Shown piece by piece: positions 14,367-22,918 of a DNA stretch of 30,380 bases. The translations under genes and the position numbers were made by a program. The notes under the pieces are model-generated. The model saw nothing but the letters and a program-made list of their open reading frames with translations. It was not told where the DNA came from and searched no databases. Positions within the stretch are counted from its first letter, which is position 1. Each line of letters begins with the position of its first letter. Origin of the DNA: a virus; IMG/VR virus record IMGVR_UViG_3300044634_000161, positions 1 to 30,380 of that record; one strand, 5' to 3'.

Positions 14367-14712
14367 GTCTTCATGTGAGTTGTCACAGCCGAGAGGTTGG
14401 AAATAGGTGTTTTACCGTAATGCTAATGGGCTCTGATCTTTCCCAACCTACATCGACTCGCTTATTACAGCGTCTTAAACCTCGTTCCTAGTGTTTAAGT
14501 TTTTATAGCACGGTTTTTCGTATGCTAACATTCATACTATATCAATGCGTTGGGCGTATGGTTCGAACCCTTAGACTCTCTTGCAATTTTTCAGCATAGT
14601 GGATTACCTCCACGGGAGTGCATCAATATGTTACGTGTCCGGTTATTCCCCGGTTTTTCCACAGCGGTATTACAAACTGGCCCGCCAACCTTGGGTGTTA
14701 GATTAAATGAGC

Positions 14713-15138
14713 CTAAGATTTTAATATATGTGAGCCATGTACACGAACTTGTATGTGTCCGTTGTAATACTCGTCTGATTCTAATACTTTACGGGAGAAT
14801 TGTTCTCTGGCCTCGATGTAAGAGCATTGCGCCTTTGAGTTGCAGTAATATAAGATTTCTCTTGTGAAATTTTCTTTGCCTAATTCGTCTATGTCTTTTT
14901 GAAGATTAGGACTACTTCCGTAATAGTCACGCCAGTCGCTGTCGACTTTGCTTCTAATCTTCTTTTTCTTCTTGGTACCGTTCTTTAGTTTTACAGTTTT
15001 AACCGTAGTCTTAGAGAATTTTGCAAGTTTTTTGCCTATATATTTTCTGCCAGAGATGACATTGGTTATAAGATATACAAATCCGATACACTCTTCGGGA
15101 AGTGTTTCGATAATTTCATTCTGATAAGTCCATGACAT
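14713..15138 (-). CDS. GIY-YIG nuclease-like protein (141 aa)
   Basis: GIY-YIG motifs are visible as VYL (residues 21-23) and YIG (33-35) within FVYLITNVISGRKYIGKK. A basic insertion rich in Lys (residues 46-62) and WRDYYGSS follow. A YIEAREQF helix carries the probable catalytic Glu, and YYNGHI supplies a possible Asn of the family. I recall this compact form in many marine T4-like phages near recombination genes, annotated as Seg-like homing endonuclease. Its constant size and operon position suggest a resident enzyme rather than a recent invader, but homing activity cannot be excluded. It follows the 77-aa gene by four bases and is the last gene of the gp55-gp47-gp46 operon. The structured gene-free region begins immediately downstream. 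Confidence 0.75.
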   Translation of the reverse strand: MSWTYQNEIIETLPEECIGFVYLITNVISGRKYIGKKLAKFSKTTVKTVKLKNGTKKKKKIRSKVDSDWRDYYGSSPNLQKDIDELGKENFTREILYYCNSKAQCSYIEAREQFSRKVLESDEYYNGHIQVRVHGSHILKS

Positions 15139-15141
15139 TAA

Positions 15142-15375
15142 CTAGTTAGTGTCTTTATCTTCAGACTGCTCTGCCTTTTGAATTGCCTTAAATTTATCTT
15201 TTTCATGCCGCCAATCTTGTATTTCTACACGACGTTGACTGCATATTCTTCTTATCTCACTGAGCCAGTAACGAGTATCCATAGCACTTCTTTTGGTTCC
15301 CCTAGTGACCCAAATTTGATTATACTTAAAGTATTGTTGAAATGCTCGATATAACTCGTCGTGACTGTCTGTCAT
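15142..15375 (-). CDS. Small conserved basic protein after gp46 (77 aa)
   Basis: This helical, charged protein contains AMDTRYWLSEIRRICSQRRVEIQDW in its middle. A 'aR.wLsEIRrl...RRveIq' helix is a familiar feature of small proteins in marine T4-like phages and of some other phages, but no function is known to me. The start overlaps the gp46 stop by four bases (ATGA), so it is translated by coupling with gp46. The arginine-rich helix would suit nucleic-acid or protein binding, for example as an accessory factor of the recombination nuclease. This is inference from composition and position. Confidence 0.65.
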   Translation of the reverse strand: MTDSHDELYRAFQQYFKYNQIWVTRGTKRSAMDTRYWLSEIRRICSQRRVEIQDWRHEKDKFKAIQKAEQSEDKDTN

Positions 15376-17150
15376 TCTACTATTTCAATGTCATTGCTGT
15401 ATGAAGTGTATCCGTTTTCTTTGATAACTTTGAGAACATTAGTAACACGACCTATCAATTCGTCCTTGTGGCTGATTAGATAGATATTTTTGTTGCGCTC
15501 TCGAGCCATCTTTTTCAAAACACTCAATGCACTTTCAACACCTGCAGAATCTAAACCATTGTCGATTAATTCGTCAATGAACAACAAGTTGATATTTTGA
15601 TATAGACTTTCCCATACATCACGGAAACTCCATGACAATCCTAAAATTAAACGATTGCGTTCGCCTCTACTTAGGTTGTCAAAATCTAAATCTTGACCCA
15701 ACTGTGTAATTTCTACACTGAGATCGTTTTGAAAATTAACTTGATGCGGTAATCCCATCTTGTCAAGATAATAAGTTAACCGATTGTTTAGATAGGCAAG
15801 ATTTTGATCAATGATCTTCTTACGAATAAAACTGTCTTTGCTGGTTAATAACTTTAAAAGAAACTCTTGATGATCTTTCAATGTGGTAATGGCATTGATA
15901 TTATCCCAATTGATCTCTTGAATAGCAGTATGTTTCAAATCATCAATTTGTTCTTGATAAGGATCTACTTCAACTTGTCTACTAGACAGTGCTGATTCTA
16001 AACTTGCAAGATTATTTTGATGTTTCAATGCCGCTTCTAACGAATCATAGTATATTTTAGGTCTACCATTGATATCACCAATAGTCTCTAACTCTAAAAC
16101 AACGGCAGCATAATCGTTGCTGACTTTATCAAGATAAGTTTGTGCATCGATCAAGTTCTTTTCAGCACCAGCAGTCATTTCTTCATGCTTGTGCGTGTGC
16201 AGTTCTTGTTCACATGCCGGGCATGTCTTATTCTTTAACTGTTCAACTTCTTTAGAATATTTGTTTACAGACTTATCTGCTTGAACTACTGCTGTTTCTA
16301 ATGTGGCTTTTTCTTTGTTAAGACTCTTAATCTTAGCACTCTGCTCATCATAAACTTTAAGTTTAGCATGTTGTTCTAATTCTTTTTCAATGTCTACACT
16401 CTGCAGTTCGGCAATACTCTGTATAATTTTTGCACAATCGTCTTTCTGTTGACTATACCATGCTTTTTGTCTGGTTTCTAAACCAGTAATGCTGATCTGA
16501 ATTTTTTCATTTGATTTTTTAGCAGCCTCGATATCAGCATTTTCTTGATAGATACTGTCTTTACTAATGCGTATTTGTTCTTTAAGAGATTCTGCTTTCT
16601 CACTGAGTAGAGTAATGCCTAACAGTTGTTCGATAATTTCTCTCTGCTCGTTGGTTTTCATCGACAGAAACGGTTCGGTATATGTGTTTAAAGCCAGTAT
16701 ATGTCGAAACATGGTATGACTCATACCCAACAATTCGTCTAGATCTTTCTGAGTTTCTCGCATGTCGCCTTGACTGTCGTCAGATGATTCAGATGCCTGC
16801 TCTTGATTATTAACAAAAAATTTCATAACGTTGGGTTTACGCCCACGCTCTACACGATAATCAACACCGTCTTTGTTAAATGTCAACGTGACCAACATGT
16901 TTTTGTTGTTGATTTTGTTGATTAAATTATCTTTTTTGATATTAGTTAGTGCCTGACCATACAATGCAAAACTTAATGCATTTACAATGGTAGTTTTACC
17001 AGTTCCATTGCGACTGCCGCTGTCGTCGCCGCCTTGATCTAAGTTTTCACCTAGTACCAATGTCAGTTGTTCTCGATCAAAGTTTACAGCCTGAGTCTGA
17101 TTACCCACACTCATGAAATTTTTTACAGTTAGATCTTTTATACGAATCAT
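15372..17150 (-). CDS. 46: Recombination endonuclease subunit gp46 (SbcC/Rad50-like ATPase)
   Basis: This SMC/Rad50-type ATPase, with gp47, resects DNA ends for recombination-dependent replication and helps degrade host DNA. Walker A is GSRNGTGKT (residues 45-53). A long coiled-coil hairpin follows, with the zinc hook CPAC (Cys310, Cys313) at its tip. The ABC signature is LSRGERN (493-499) and Walker B is LLFIDELID (522-530). Length 592 aa compared with 560 aa in T4. Relative to T4, the Walker A loop is preceded by an acidic/Gly-rich stretch (DQGGDDSGS), as in other marine homologues. The ATG overlaps the gp47 stop (ATGA) and the 3' end overlaps the 77-aa gene, so the operon is tightly coupled. 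Confidence 0.95.
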   Translation of the reverse strand: MIRIKDLTVKNFMSVGNQTQAVNFDREQLTLVLGENLDQGGDDSGSRNGTGKTTIVNALSFALYGQALTNIKKDNLINKINNKNMLVTLTFNKDGVDYRVERGRKPNVMKFFVNNQEQASESSDDSQGDMRETQKDLDELLGMSHTMFRHILALNTYTEPFLSMKTNEQREIIEQLLGITLLSEKAESLKEQIRISKDSIYQENADIEAAKKSNEKIQISITGLETRQKAWYSQQKDDCAKIIQSIAELQSVDIEKELEQHAKLKVYDEQSAKIKSLNKEKATLETAVVQADKSVNKYSKEVEQLKNKTCPACEQELHTHKHEEMTAGAEKNLIDAQTYLDKVSNDYAAVVLELETIGDINGRPKIYYDSLEAALKHQNNLASLESALSSRQVEVDPYQEQIDDLKHTAIQEINWDNINAITTLKDHQEFLLKLLTSKDSFIRKKIIDQNLAYLNNRLTYYLDKMGLPHQVNFQNDLSVEITQLGQDLDFDNLSRGERNRLILGLSWSFRDVWESLYQNINLLFIDELIDNGLDSAGVESALSVLKKMARERNKNIYLISHKDELIGRVTNVLKVIKENGYTSYSNDIEIVE

Positions 17151-18160
17151 AAATTATTATATACACTCAATAGTACTTTGGTATCAAAAGTATCACTTTC
17201 TATGTTTATCAATTGTTTACTAACAATTTGATCAACACTTTCAAAACTTTGAACATCAATGCTAGTGTTCATCTCAACTTCTTTCTTTTCTGGAATAAGT
17301 GTAAGTTCTCTAATGTCGTAATCATTAACAAATTTTTCTTTGATAAAACTGGCTTCTTCGTAACTGATATCAATATCTAATGTAACTCGAAGATGCATCT
17401 TACTGCTTAACAAATTGTCTGCTTGATCAATAAGTTGACTTAGTTTGATAGTTCTAAATTTAGGACAGTCAGGCCAATTGATATATTCTGGTTGTCCACC
17501 CCACTCTAATATCATCATACCACGTTCGTCGTCCCATGCATCTGCATAGTTGTGAGGAAATGCATTGCCAATATAGATCATATTACGTTGTTGTTGACGT
17601 TTATGAAAATGTCCACTGAACCCTAATTCATAACCTTTGAAACTTTCAAGATTTATTTCTCCATGATCCGGCATCTGCACCATGGCGTTCATAAAGAAAC
17701 TGGGCAATTCAAAATGTCCAAAGATATACTTGCCACCCTTCTTGCCAATATGTCGCCATTCTTCTCCAACAAGCCAAGGACACAGTGTAACATCGCCTTG
17801 AGTCATAGGTTTATGCACCACAGTGATGCCAGGAATATATTTGCCAAATTCTACAGAGTGGATATCACGCTTATCTTTATAGTAAAGATCATGATTACCA
17901 GGAAAGAAATAAAACTGATCAAAAGCCTGTCCGAGTTTTTCCAGTGCTCGAAGGGAGTAGTCCATAGTTGTAATATTAAGACTATTGCGGTTGTGATGCC
18001 AATCGCCCATAAAAATACCTGTGTCACATCCTTGCTCCTTGGCTTTTTGTATATACCAATCAACAAAGTCCTCACAATCTTGATTGTGGACTGATGAATT
18101 GCTTTTAAGACCAAAATGTATGTCTGTAAAACACGCTACTTTTTTAAAAAGATTGCTCAA
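17147..18160 (-). CDS. 47: Recombination endonuclease subunit gp47 (SbcD/Mre11-like)
   Basis: This calcineurin-like metallophosphoesterase is the nuclease partner of gp46. Metal-binding motifs appear in the Mre11 order: CFTDIHFG (Asp13, His15), FMGDWHHNR, FPGNHD, then FGHFEL and FSGHFHKRQ. I place the start at the TTG at 18160, not at the upstream ATG at 18250. AAAAGGA lies 7 bases before the TTG, the first motif then falls at residue 13 as in T4 gp47, and the longer frame would overlap gp55. This gives 337 aa compared with 339 in T4. The C-terminal third is the gp46-interacting capping region. The stop overlaps the gp46 ATG. Confidence 0.93.
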   Translation of the reverse strand: MSNLFKKVACFTDIHFGLKSNSSVHNQDCEDFVDWYIQKAKEQGCDTGIFMGDWHHNRNSLNITTMDYSLRALEKLGQAFDQFYFFPGNHDLYYKDKRDIHSVEFGKYIPGITVVHKPMTQGDVTLCPWLVGEEWRHIGKKGGKYIFGHFELPSFFMNAMVQMPDHGEINLESFKGYELGFSGHFHKRQQQRNMIYIGNAFPHNYADAWDDERGMMILEWGGQPEYINWPDCPKFRTIKLSQLIDQADNLLSSKMHLRVTLDIDISYEEASFIKEKFVNDYDIRELTLIPEKKEVEMNTSIDVQSFESVDQIVSKQLINIESDTFDTKVLLSVYNNL

Positions 18161-18203
18161 TGTAAATTCCTTTTTGCTATTATACAACAATGACCAACAG
18201 AGA

Positions 18204-19025
18204 TCAATCGGTTGTTTCGTCAAATCGTTTGATAGCAGCAGCGTGTTCACCGGCCCCAGTTCTTGAATAACTAGGATTCATTCCGTTTATTTCTAAAATA
18301 TCATCACGAATACTTTGATTACGTTTTTCAATATTAATAACTCGAACAAAACTGTTAGTTACGGCAGCAGTGTAATAGGCAAACGGATTGTTTGATTTTG
18401 ATTCGTCAAACTGTAGGCCGATCTGCGTCAATTGCAAAATAGCCTGTCCACGCATTTCATCGTTGTAAGTATAACCACGCACATTGCCGCGAGTGGCATA
18501 ACGTTCACACAGTTTCAAAAACATACGTGCCAATGTGGGTGTAATTTGTCCGTGATCTTTATTAAAATGCCCAGTGTCTAATGCGCCTTGCCAATGACTT
18601 TTGCCCACACATATTAATTGATCATTTTCATCGAATTTCCAATGCTGGAACGCCGGAAAATTTACTCGATCTCTTTTATCTGCTTCACTCTTTGGATTGC
18701 GTTTTCTAGTAGAATTTGCAGGAATATGCTCATAGGTCATGATTCTAAAAATTACATCAGTCTTTGCTATTTTTTTATAATCGACTTCTGTGTCTACTTG
18801 TTTGACTTTTTCACCGGCTGCTTTACGTCGATGATATTCAGCATCCCCTAATCGTTTTGCTTTAGCACGTTTAGCCTCTGCAACAGTACGAATATTGATC
18901 TTTTCTACAGTTGGTAAAATAATATCGTATTGATGAAATTCTGGTTGTGTATAAGAACTAAATGAATTTTTACTGCGATGTATCTCTTCTAAAATGTCTT
19001 TATTGTTCAAATAATTTATTTTCAT
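18204..19025 (-). CDS. 55: Late-transcription sigma factor gp55
   Basis: gp55 replaces the host sigma factor and directs RNA polymerase to TATAAATA-type late promoters. Matches to the family include DVIFRIMTYEHIP, the long helical ARMFLKLCERYATRGNVRGYTYNDEMRGQAILQL and NNPFAYYTAAVTNSFVRVINIEKRNQSIRDD, which corresponds to sigma region 2 with the -10 recognition helix. At 273 aa it is longer than T4 gp55 (185 aa), mainly through an N-terminal extension of about 80 residues rich in Lys/Arg/Ala. T4 gp55 has a short hydrophobic sliding-clamp-binding tail. The C-terminus here (AAIKRFDETTD) does not show an obvious one. AAGGA lies 9 bases before the ATG, and a sigma70 promoter lies 20-50 bases upstream. 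Confidence 0.92.
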   Translation of the reverse strand: MKINYLNNKDILEEIHRSKNSFSSYTQPEFHQYDIILPTVEKINIRTVAEAKRAKAKRLGDAEYHRRKAAGEKVKQVDTEVDYKKIAKTDVIFRIMTYEHIPANSTRKRNPKSEADKRDRVNFPAFQHWKFDENDQLICVGKSHWQGALDTGHFNKDHGQITPTLARMFLKLCERYATRGNVRGYTYNDEMRGQAILQLTQIGLQFDESKSNNPFAYYTAAVTNSFVRVINIEKRNQSIRDDILEINGMNPSYSRTGAGEHAAAIKRFDETTD

Positions 19026-19043
19026 TATATCTTTCCTTATGCT

Positions 19044-19072
19044 ATTTTAAACTATACAGTTAATTTTGTCAA
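19044..19072 (-). promoter_or_regulatory. sigma70-type promoter for the gp55-gp47-gp46 operon
   Basis: On the minus strand a perfect -35 TTGACA (19072-19067), a 17-base spacer and a -10 TAAAAT (19049-19044) face gp55. This is the only good host-type promoter I see in the window and supports early or middle expression of the sigma factor and nuclease. Confidence 0.75.
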
Positions 19073-19079
19073 CTAAATA
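19073..19079 (+). promoter_or_regulatory. Late promoter (CTAAATA) for the tail/baseplate operon
   Basis: CTAAATAT faces right and would start transcripts near 19085, 15 bases before the gp48 ATG and including its GGGAG site. The box touches the -35 of the opposing gp55 promoter at base 19072. Confidence 0.6.
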
Positions 19080-19099
19080 TGATGATATTGGGAGTACAC

Positions 19100-20137
19100 A
19101 TGGCATCTATTTTTGACAGTAACAGATTCGGATCCGGCGCTGCCACACTGGCAACCGCGGCTAGATCTATTGGATCTATTTCGGGCCTAGCCACAGGCAA
19201 TCTTGGAGCCATTGGCGGCGCAGCCAACAGACTCAGCGGCGCTCTTAATAATTTAGCAGCAGTAGGCGGCATCATTAGTTCAATTAGAAGTATCAATCTT
19301 CCATCTAAAGGTGAGCCTACTGGTAAAATAAACAATGCTGCTGCTACGTTTAGTGATACGGACTGGCGTGTGCGATTAAGTATTCCTAGTATAGACAGTT
19401 TCACCAGTAGTCCGATACTGGCACCGTTACGAGCCGCAGGCGGCGCAGTGTTCCCGTATACACCTACTATAAGAATCAGTAACAGTGCAAATTATGATGC
19501 GACCAAACCAATACATCAAAATTTTGCATTTCAAAGTTATGTAAACAGTCAAGCAGACTCAATTAACATCACTGCACCTTTCTATTGTGAAGACAGTGTG
19601 CAAGCAGCATATTGGGTATCTATGGTGCATTTTTTAAGATCAGTGACTAAGATGTTCAGCGGCCAAGATGCATTAGCAGGTAACCCGCCCCCAATTTTAT
19701 ATTTCAGTGCCTATGGTGATTTTGTTTTTAAAAATATACCAGTAGTGGTTACCAATGTCAGTGTGGATCTTGATGCTGCCAGCGATTATATTGCCACAGA
19801 CATGTCAGAAGCAGCCAACGTGGACACATTTGGTGCAGCATTTGGATTAGCTGACGCTACAGTGGGCATACTGGGAGCAATAAATCCAAGAGCCGGAGCA
19901 GCATTAAGCAAAGCAAACAATGTTATACAAGGGATTTCGGGCGTAGCCAACAGTTTTGCTCGTCAATTGGCCAATGCTGGTGGTGGCACAAGCGGCAGCA
20001 AAACGTATGTACCTACAAAAAGTTCAATGTCAATTTCATTGCAACCAATATACAGTAGAGACAGTGCTAGAACATTTAGTCTACAAAAATTCGTCAACGG
20101 TGACTATGTTAAATCTAACGGAACAGGATATATCTAA
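19100..20137 (+). CDS. 48: Baseplate tail-tube cap/junction protein gp48
   Basis: gp48 joins the top of the baseplate to the tail tube and starts tube polymerisation. The region from TDWRVRLSIPSID (residues 85-97) through FPYTPTIRISNSANYDATKPIHQNFAFQSYVNSQADSINITAPFYCE, and YWVSMVHFLRSVTKMFSG, is typical of the T4 tail-cap family. I take the ATG at 19100 (345 aa; T4 gp48 364 aa) because GGGAG lies 6-10 bases upstream and the earlier ATG at 19079 overlaps the promoter box. The first 70 residues are Gly/Ala/Ser-rich and hydrophobic. A second Gly/Ala-rich stretch lies near 240-290. Its stop overlaps the gp53 start (TAATG). Confidence 0.85.
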   Translation: MASIFDSNRFGSGAATLATAARSIGSISGLATGNLGAIGGAANRLSGALNNLAAVGGIISSIRSINLPSKGEPTGKINNAAATFSDTDWRVRLSIPSIDSFTSSPILAPLRAAGGAVFPYTPTIRISNSANYDATKPIHQNFAFQSYVNSQADSINITAPFYCEDSVQAAYWVSMVHFLRSVTKMFSGQDALAGNPPPILYFSAYGDFVFKNIPVVVTNVSVDLDAASDYIATDMSEAANVDTFGAAFGLADATVGILGAINPRAGAALSKANNVIQGISGVANSFARQLANAGGGTSGSKTYVPTKSSMSISLQPIYSRDSARTFSLQKFVNGDYVKSNGTGYI

Positions 20138-20445
20138 TGTCAGTTAACAGCATCTATACTAACACCAGTCCTTGGTTTTCTACTAGAATTGCCAAGGACT
20201 ATCTTGACATATTAAAAATTAGACCAGTGTCTGCAGAACAAGATGATTATCTTTACACTATTGAACCTCAATATACCTACAGACCTGATCTGTTGTCGTT
20301 TGATCTGTATGGCACATCCAAACTTTGGTGGGTATTTGCACAACGAAATCTAGATATAATACAAGATCCTGTGTTTGATTTTATTGCAGGTACTCAGATT
20401 TTTATCCCTAAAAAATCTGGATTAGTTTCAACATTGGGAATTTGA
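20137..20445 (+). CDS. 53: Baseplate wedge protein gp53
   Basis: gp53 clamps neighbouring wedges together around the hub. The segment DDYLYTIEPQYTYRPDLLSFDLYGTSKLWWVFAQRNLDIIQDPVFDFIAGTQIFIP covers most of the protein and is the family signature (Tyr-rich, 'RPDLLAxDxYGT..LWWVFaqRN', 'DPi.DF..Gt.I.iP'). The length of 102 aa corresponds to the N-terminal domain of T4 gp53 (196 aa), so the C-terminal LysM-like part of T4 is absent. The ATG overlaps the gp48 stop. The next gene starts two bases after its stop. Confidence 0.9.
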   Translation: MSVNSIYTNTSPWFSTRIAKDYLDILKIRPVSAEQDDYLYTIEPQYTYRPDLLSFDLYGTSKLWWVFAQRNLDIIQDPVFDFIAGTQIFIPKKSGLVSTLGI

Positions 20446-20446
20446 T

Positions 20447-22918
20447 ATGTCTAATTTTGGTCTTGACAAATTAAGTGCAACCACCGCAACTAAGGCAGTC
20501 TCAACAGTATTAACCGGTGCTAGTATTGTACAAGGCGTTAATGCTGTAAAAAGTCTTGCAGGAGCAATAGCCAACCCAACTAGTATTGTTCCACAACTAG
20601 GTAATCAATTGGCCTCGGCAGCCGGACAATTGCTAGGTGGTGCTGGAGTATTGCGTGCCTTGGGAAATTTTGTTCCTGAGTTAAAAGTAAATCTTGGTAA
20701 TATCAATGAAAATGCTGAAGGTGCAAAAACAAAAAACACAATTTCTCAAAAACCTCCATTTGCTAATATTCTAAGTAAATTTGCCAGTTACAATTATATT
20801 TTTACTATATCGTGTCTTGATAATCAAAGCATAAATTTTCCTGATTCTACATACCGCGCCGGAAGATTTAATCAGTTGGTGCTGGCCAGCGGCTCAATAA
20901 ATCCAGAAAATCGAGTCAACACGGCATTCGGAAAATATGATTTTTTTATGGATGATTTAACCATACCACATACATGTTCATTCAGCAAAGACGCTGTCAA
21001 TACCAACAATATGACATTTCGATTTAAAGTTATTGAACCTTACAGTATGGGATTATTTGCGCAGGCATTACAAGTTGCTGCTGAAGACGCAGGATATTCA
21101 ACTTACTTAAGCAACACACCATTTTTATTAACCATTGACTTTGCTGGGCACACAGAAGATCAATTGGCTGCTTCGTTGCCTCTAGAAAGAAGATTATATC
21201 CTTTTACTTTTGCTACAATCAATGCCCGAGTTACTACCAAAGGCACAGAATATGAAATCGTAGCCAATCCTCATAATCAACAGGCATTTAACAGAGGTTT
21301 TCATGTAATTCAAAGTGATACGAACATCAGCGGAGAAACAGTTCAAGAAATGTTGCAAACTGGAGAAAAAAGTTTACAACGTGTGATTAATGATTATCTC
21401 ATAGAACAAGCAAAAACTGACAATCGTGAACCAGATGAAATTGTGATATTATTCCCACAAGATCCGTCTTCACCCCTGCAATCAGCCGCTGAAGATATCA
21501 ATGCTGCAACAAAAAATCCTAAAAACTCTGCTGGAAGCAACGACATCTACAGTAAATTAAAATTAAAAAGAAGCACTGGAGAATTAAACAAAACTCAGGT
21601 GCAAGAAACAGGTTCGGTTAACACTGTTGGATCAGCCAGCATGGGATTTACTTCGGCGAGGCAAGGCGACAGTCCGTTTGGCAAAGACAATGCTATCTAC
21701 GATAAAGAAAAAGGTGTTTACGTAAGAGGAAATTTAGAAGTCAACGTGACCACTAGCGATTTTAAATTTTTACAAGGCACTGACATTACCAACGTAATCA
21801 ATCAAGTGGTGTTAATGAGTGACTACGCTAAACAGGCTCTACGTGACGGGCAGGTTGATGATGCAGGTATGATACCGTGGTGGCGTATTGATCCGCAAGT
21901 ATACGAAAAGAAAACCACAGCAAACTTAGGCAAAACCGGCAGACTTCCCAAATTGATAGTGTTCAGGGTAGTGGCATACAAGGTCAATTCGGCAATACTG
22001 TTACCTCCCGGTGCAGCACCAAAAGGTGCTAAGAAATTAAAAGAAGAAGCAATCAAAGTTTATGACTATATCTACACAGGTAAGAATACTGAAGTAATTG
22101 ATTTCCAAATTAATCTTGATGCTACTTTTAGAAAAGCAGTAGCCCCTGACGGATTTAAATCATCTCAAGATACTAAAACTAAACAACAAACAGGACAAGA
22201 TGCAACAGAAGTAGACAAAGAGCCCACATTTGACAGTGGTGCTAATAACATTGCCAATGCTACAACAAGACAAGTGTCATATACTGCTGATCAAAGTGGT
22301 ACAGATAAAAAAGGTGGCGGCGGCCAAGAAGATATTTCCACACGAATAGCTAGAAATTTTATGGATGCACTGGTGTTGGGACAGGATCTAGTGAATACAG
22401 ATTTGAAAATTCATGGAGATCCTTATTTTCTTGGTGATAGCGGAATTGGAAATTATACCAGTCCTGAAACAAATTATAGGATGATCAACAGTGACGGCAG
22501 TATGAATTATCAGAATACTGAAATCTATATAGTTGTTAATTTTAGAACACCTACAGACATTCAAGAAGGTACCAACGTTTACAAAAATTTACAATCTAGT
22601 TCTATGTTGGTACAAAGTTTCAGTGGGCTTTATAAGATAAAGTTTGTAGAAAGCAGGTTTTCTGGTGGCAAATTTACGCAGACATTAGAAATTATTAGAC
22701 AAGTACATCAAGAATTGGTAGACAGAAATGCACCAGAAGTTGCGCTGGGTGTTAACCAAGATGCTGGTCCCCCAGTCGACACTTCGCTGCAATCTGATGA
22801 TCCTGATTATGAACAGGCCATTGCTAATATTGAAGCAGACAGTGTTGGTTCGGAATCTACTATAAGCGACCAAGAAATAACAAATAACAATGCCGCACTA
22901 GGCGATTGGAACGGATAA
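20447..22918 (+). CDS. Large baseplate (hub-like) protein preceding the gp5 spike (823 aa)
   Basis: The first 75 residues are Ala/Gly/Val-rich and resemble the gp48 N-terminus in composition. Residues 105-290 form a beta-rich domain (YNYIFTISCLDNQSINF, MDDLTIPHTCSFSKDAVNTNNMTFRFKVIEPYSMGLFAQAL) that reads like a tail-tube or hub domain. A second such domain recurs at about 650-770 (NTEIYIVVNFRTPTDI, SMLVQSFSGLYKIKFVESRFSGGKFTQTLEIIRQ). The middle is Lys/Gln/Thr-rich linker. Two tube-like domains next to gp5 is the design of T4 gp27 (391 aa), so a gp27-like role carrying the spike is my best guess. The protein is twice as long and I do not see clear identity. Its stop overlaps the gp5 ATG. Confidence 0.6.
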   Translation: MSNFGLDKLSATTATKAVSTVLTGASIVQGVNAVKSLAGAIANPTSIVPQLGNQLASAAGQLLGGAGVLRALGNFVPELKVNLGNINENAEGAKTKNTISQKPPFANILSKFASYNYIFTISCLDNQSINFPDSTYRAGRFNQLVLASGSINPENRVNTAFGKYDFFMDDLTIPHTCSFSKDAVNTNNMTFRFKVIEPYSMGLFAQALQVAAEDAGYSTYLSNTPFLLTIDFAGHTEDQLAASLPLERRLYPFTFATINARVTTKGTEYEIVANPHNQQAFNRGFHVIQSDTNISGETVQEMLQTGEKSLQRVINDYLIEQAKTDNREPDEIVILFPQDPSSPLQSAAEDINAATKNPKNSAGSNDIYSKLKLKRSTGELNKTQVQETGSVNTVGSASMGFTSARQGDSPFGKDNAIYDKEKGVYVRGNLEVNVTTSDFKFLQGTDITNVINQVVLMSDYAKQALRDGQVDDAGMIPWWRIDPQVYEKKTTANLGKTGRLPKLIVFRVVAYKVNSAILLPPGAAPKGAKKLKEEAIKVYDYIYTGKNTEVIDFQINLDATFRKAVAPDGFKSSQDTKTKQQTGQDATEVDKEPTFDSGANNIANATTRQVSYTADQSGTDKKGGGGQEDISTRIARNFMDALVLGQDLVNTDLKIHGDPYFLGDSGIGNYTSPETNYRMINSDGSMNYQNTEIYIVVNFRTPTDIQEGTNVYKNLQSSSMLVQSFSGLYKIKFVESRFSGGKFTQTLEIIRQVHQELVDRNAPEVALGVNQDAGPPVDTSLQSDDPDYEQAIANIEADSVGSESTISDQEITNNNAALGDWNG

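Larger units (their letters stand above)
14233..14712. other. 480-bp gene-free region rich in inverted repeats; possible structured RNA
   Basis: No convincing coding frame crosses this stretch. Inverted repeats are dense: AACTAC/GTAGTT (14294-14308), AGGTTGG/CCAACCT (14394-14400 with 14443-14449), CTTAAAC/GTTTAAG followed by five T (14474-14504), TAGCA/TGCTA (14506-14527), CTCC/GGAG (14608-14618) and CCGG/CCGG followed by five T (14639-14658). A GGTTCGAACC palindrome at 14560-14569 looks like a tRNA T-arm, but no acceptor stem or anticodon arm fits around it. T-runs after stems all lie on the plus strand. It may hold one or more small RNAs or only transcription stops. I cannot assign a known RNA family. 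Confidence 0.35.

Noticed and set aside
14505-14581. tRNA suggested by GGTTCGAACCC
   Set aside because: The downstream GACTCTC has no complementary 7-base acceptor strand at tRNA distance, the T-stem has a mismatch, and no anticodon arm or CCA end fits on either strand. A partial match at 14391 is 190 bases away and does not fit known tmRNA ends.
14277-14712. Group I intron core on the minus strand (AATTGCAAGAG..., GATCAGAGCCC...)
   Set aside because: The resemblance to P/Q/R elements is superficial, no S element pairs with R, and no interrupted gene flanks the region.
14550-14867. Plus-strand 105-codon frame over the structured region and the GIY-YIG gene
   Set aside because: Half of it is antisense to the well-supported GIY-YIG gene, there is no ribosome site or promoter, and the product is Cys/Arg/Leu-rich without recognisable motifs.
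17663-18094. Plus-strand 143-codon frame
   Set aside because: It lies fully antisense to gp47, whose metallophosphoesterase motifs are intact, and it has no ribosome site.
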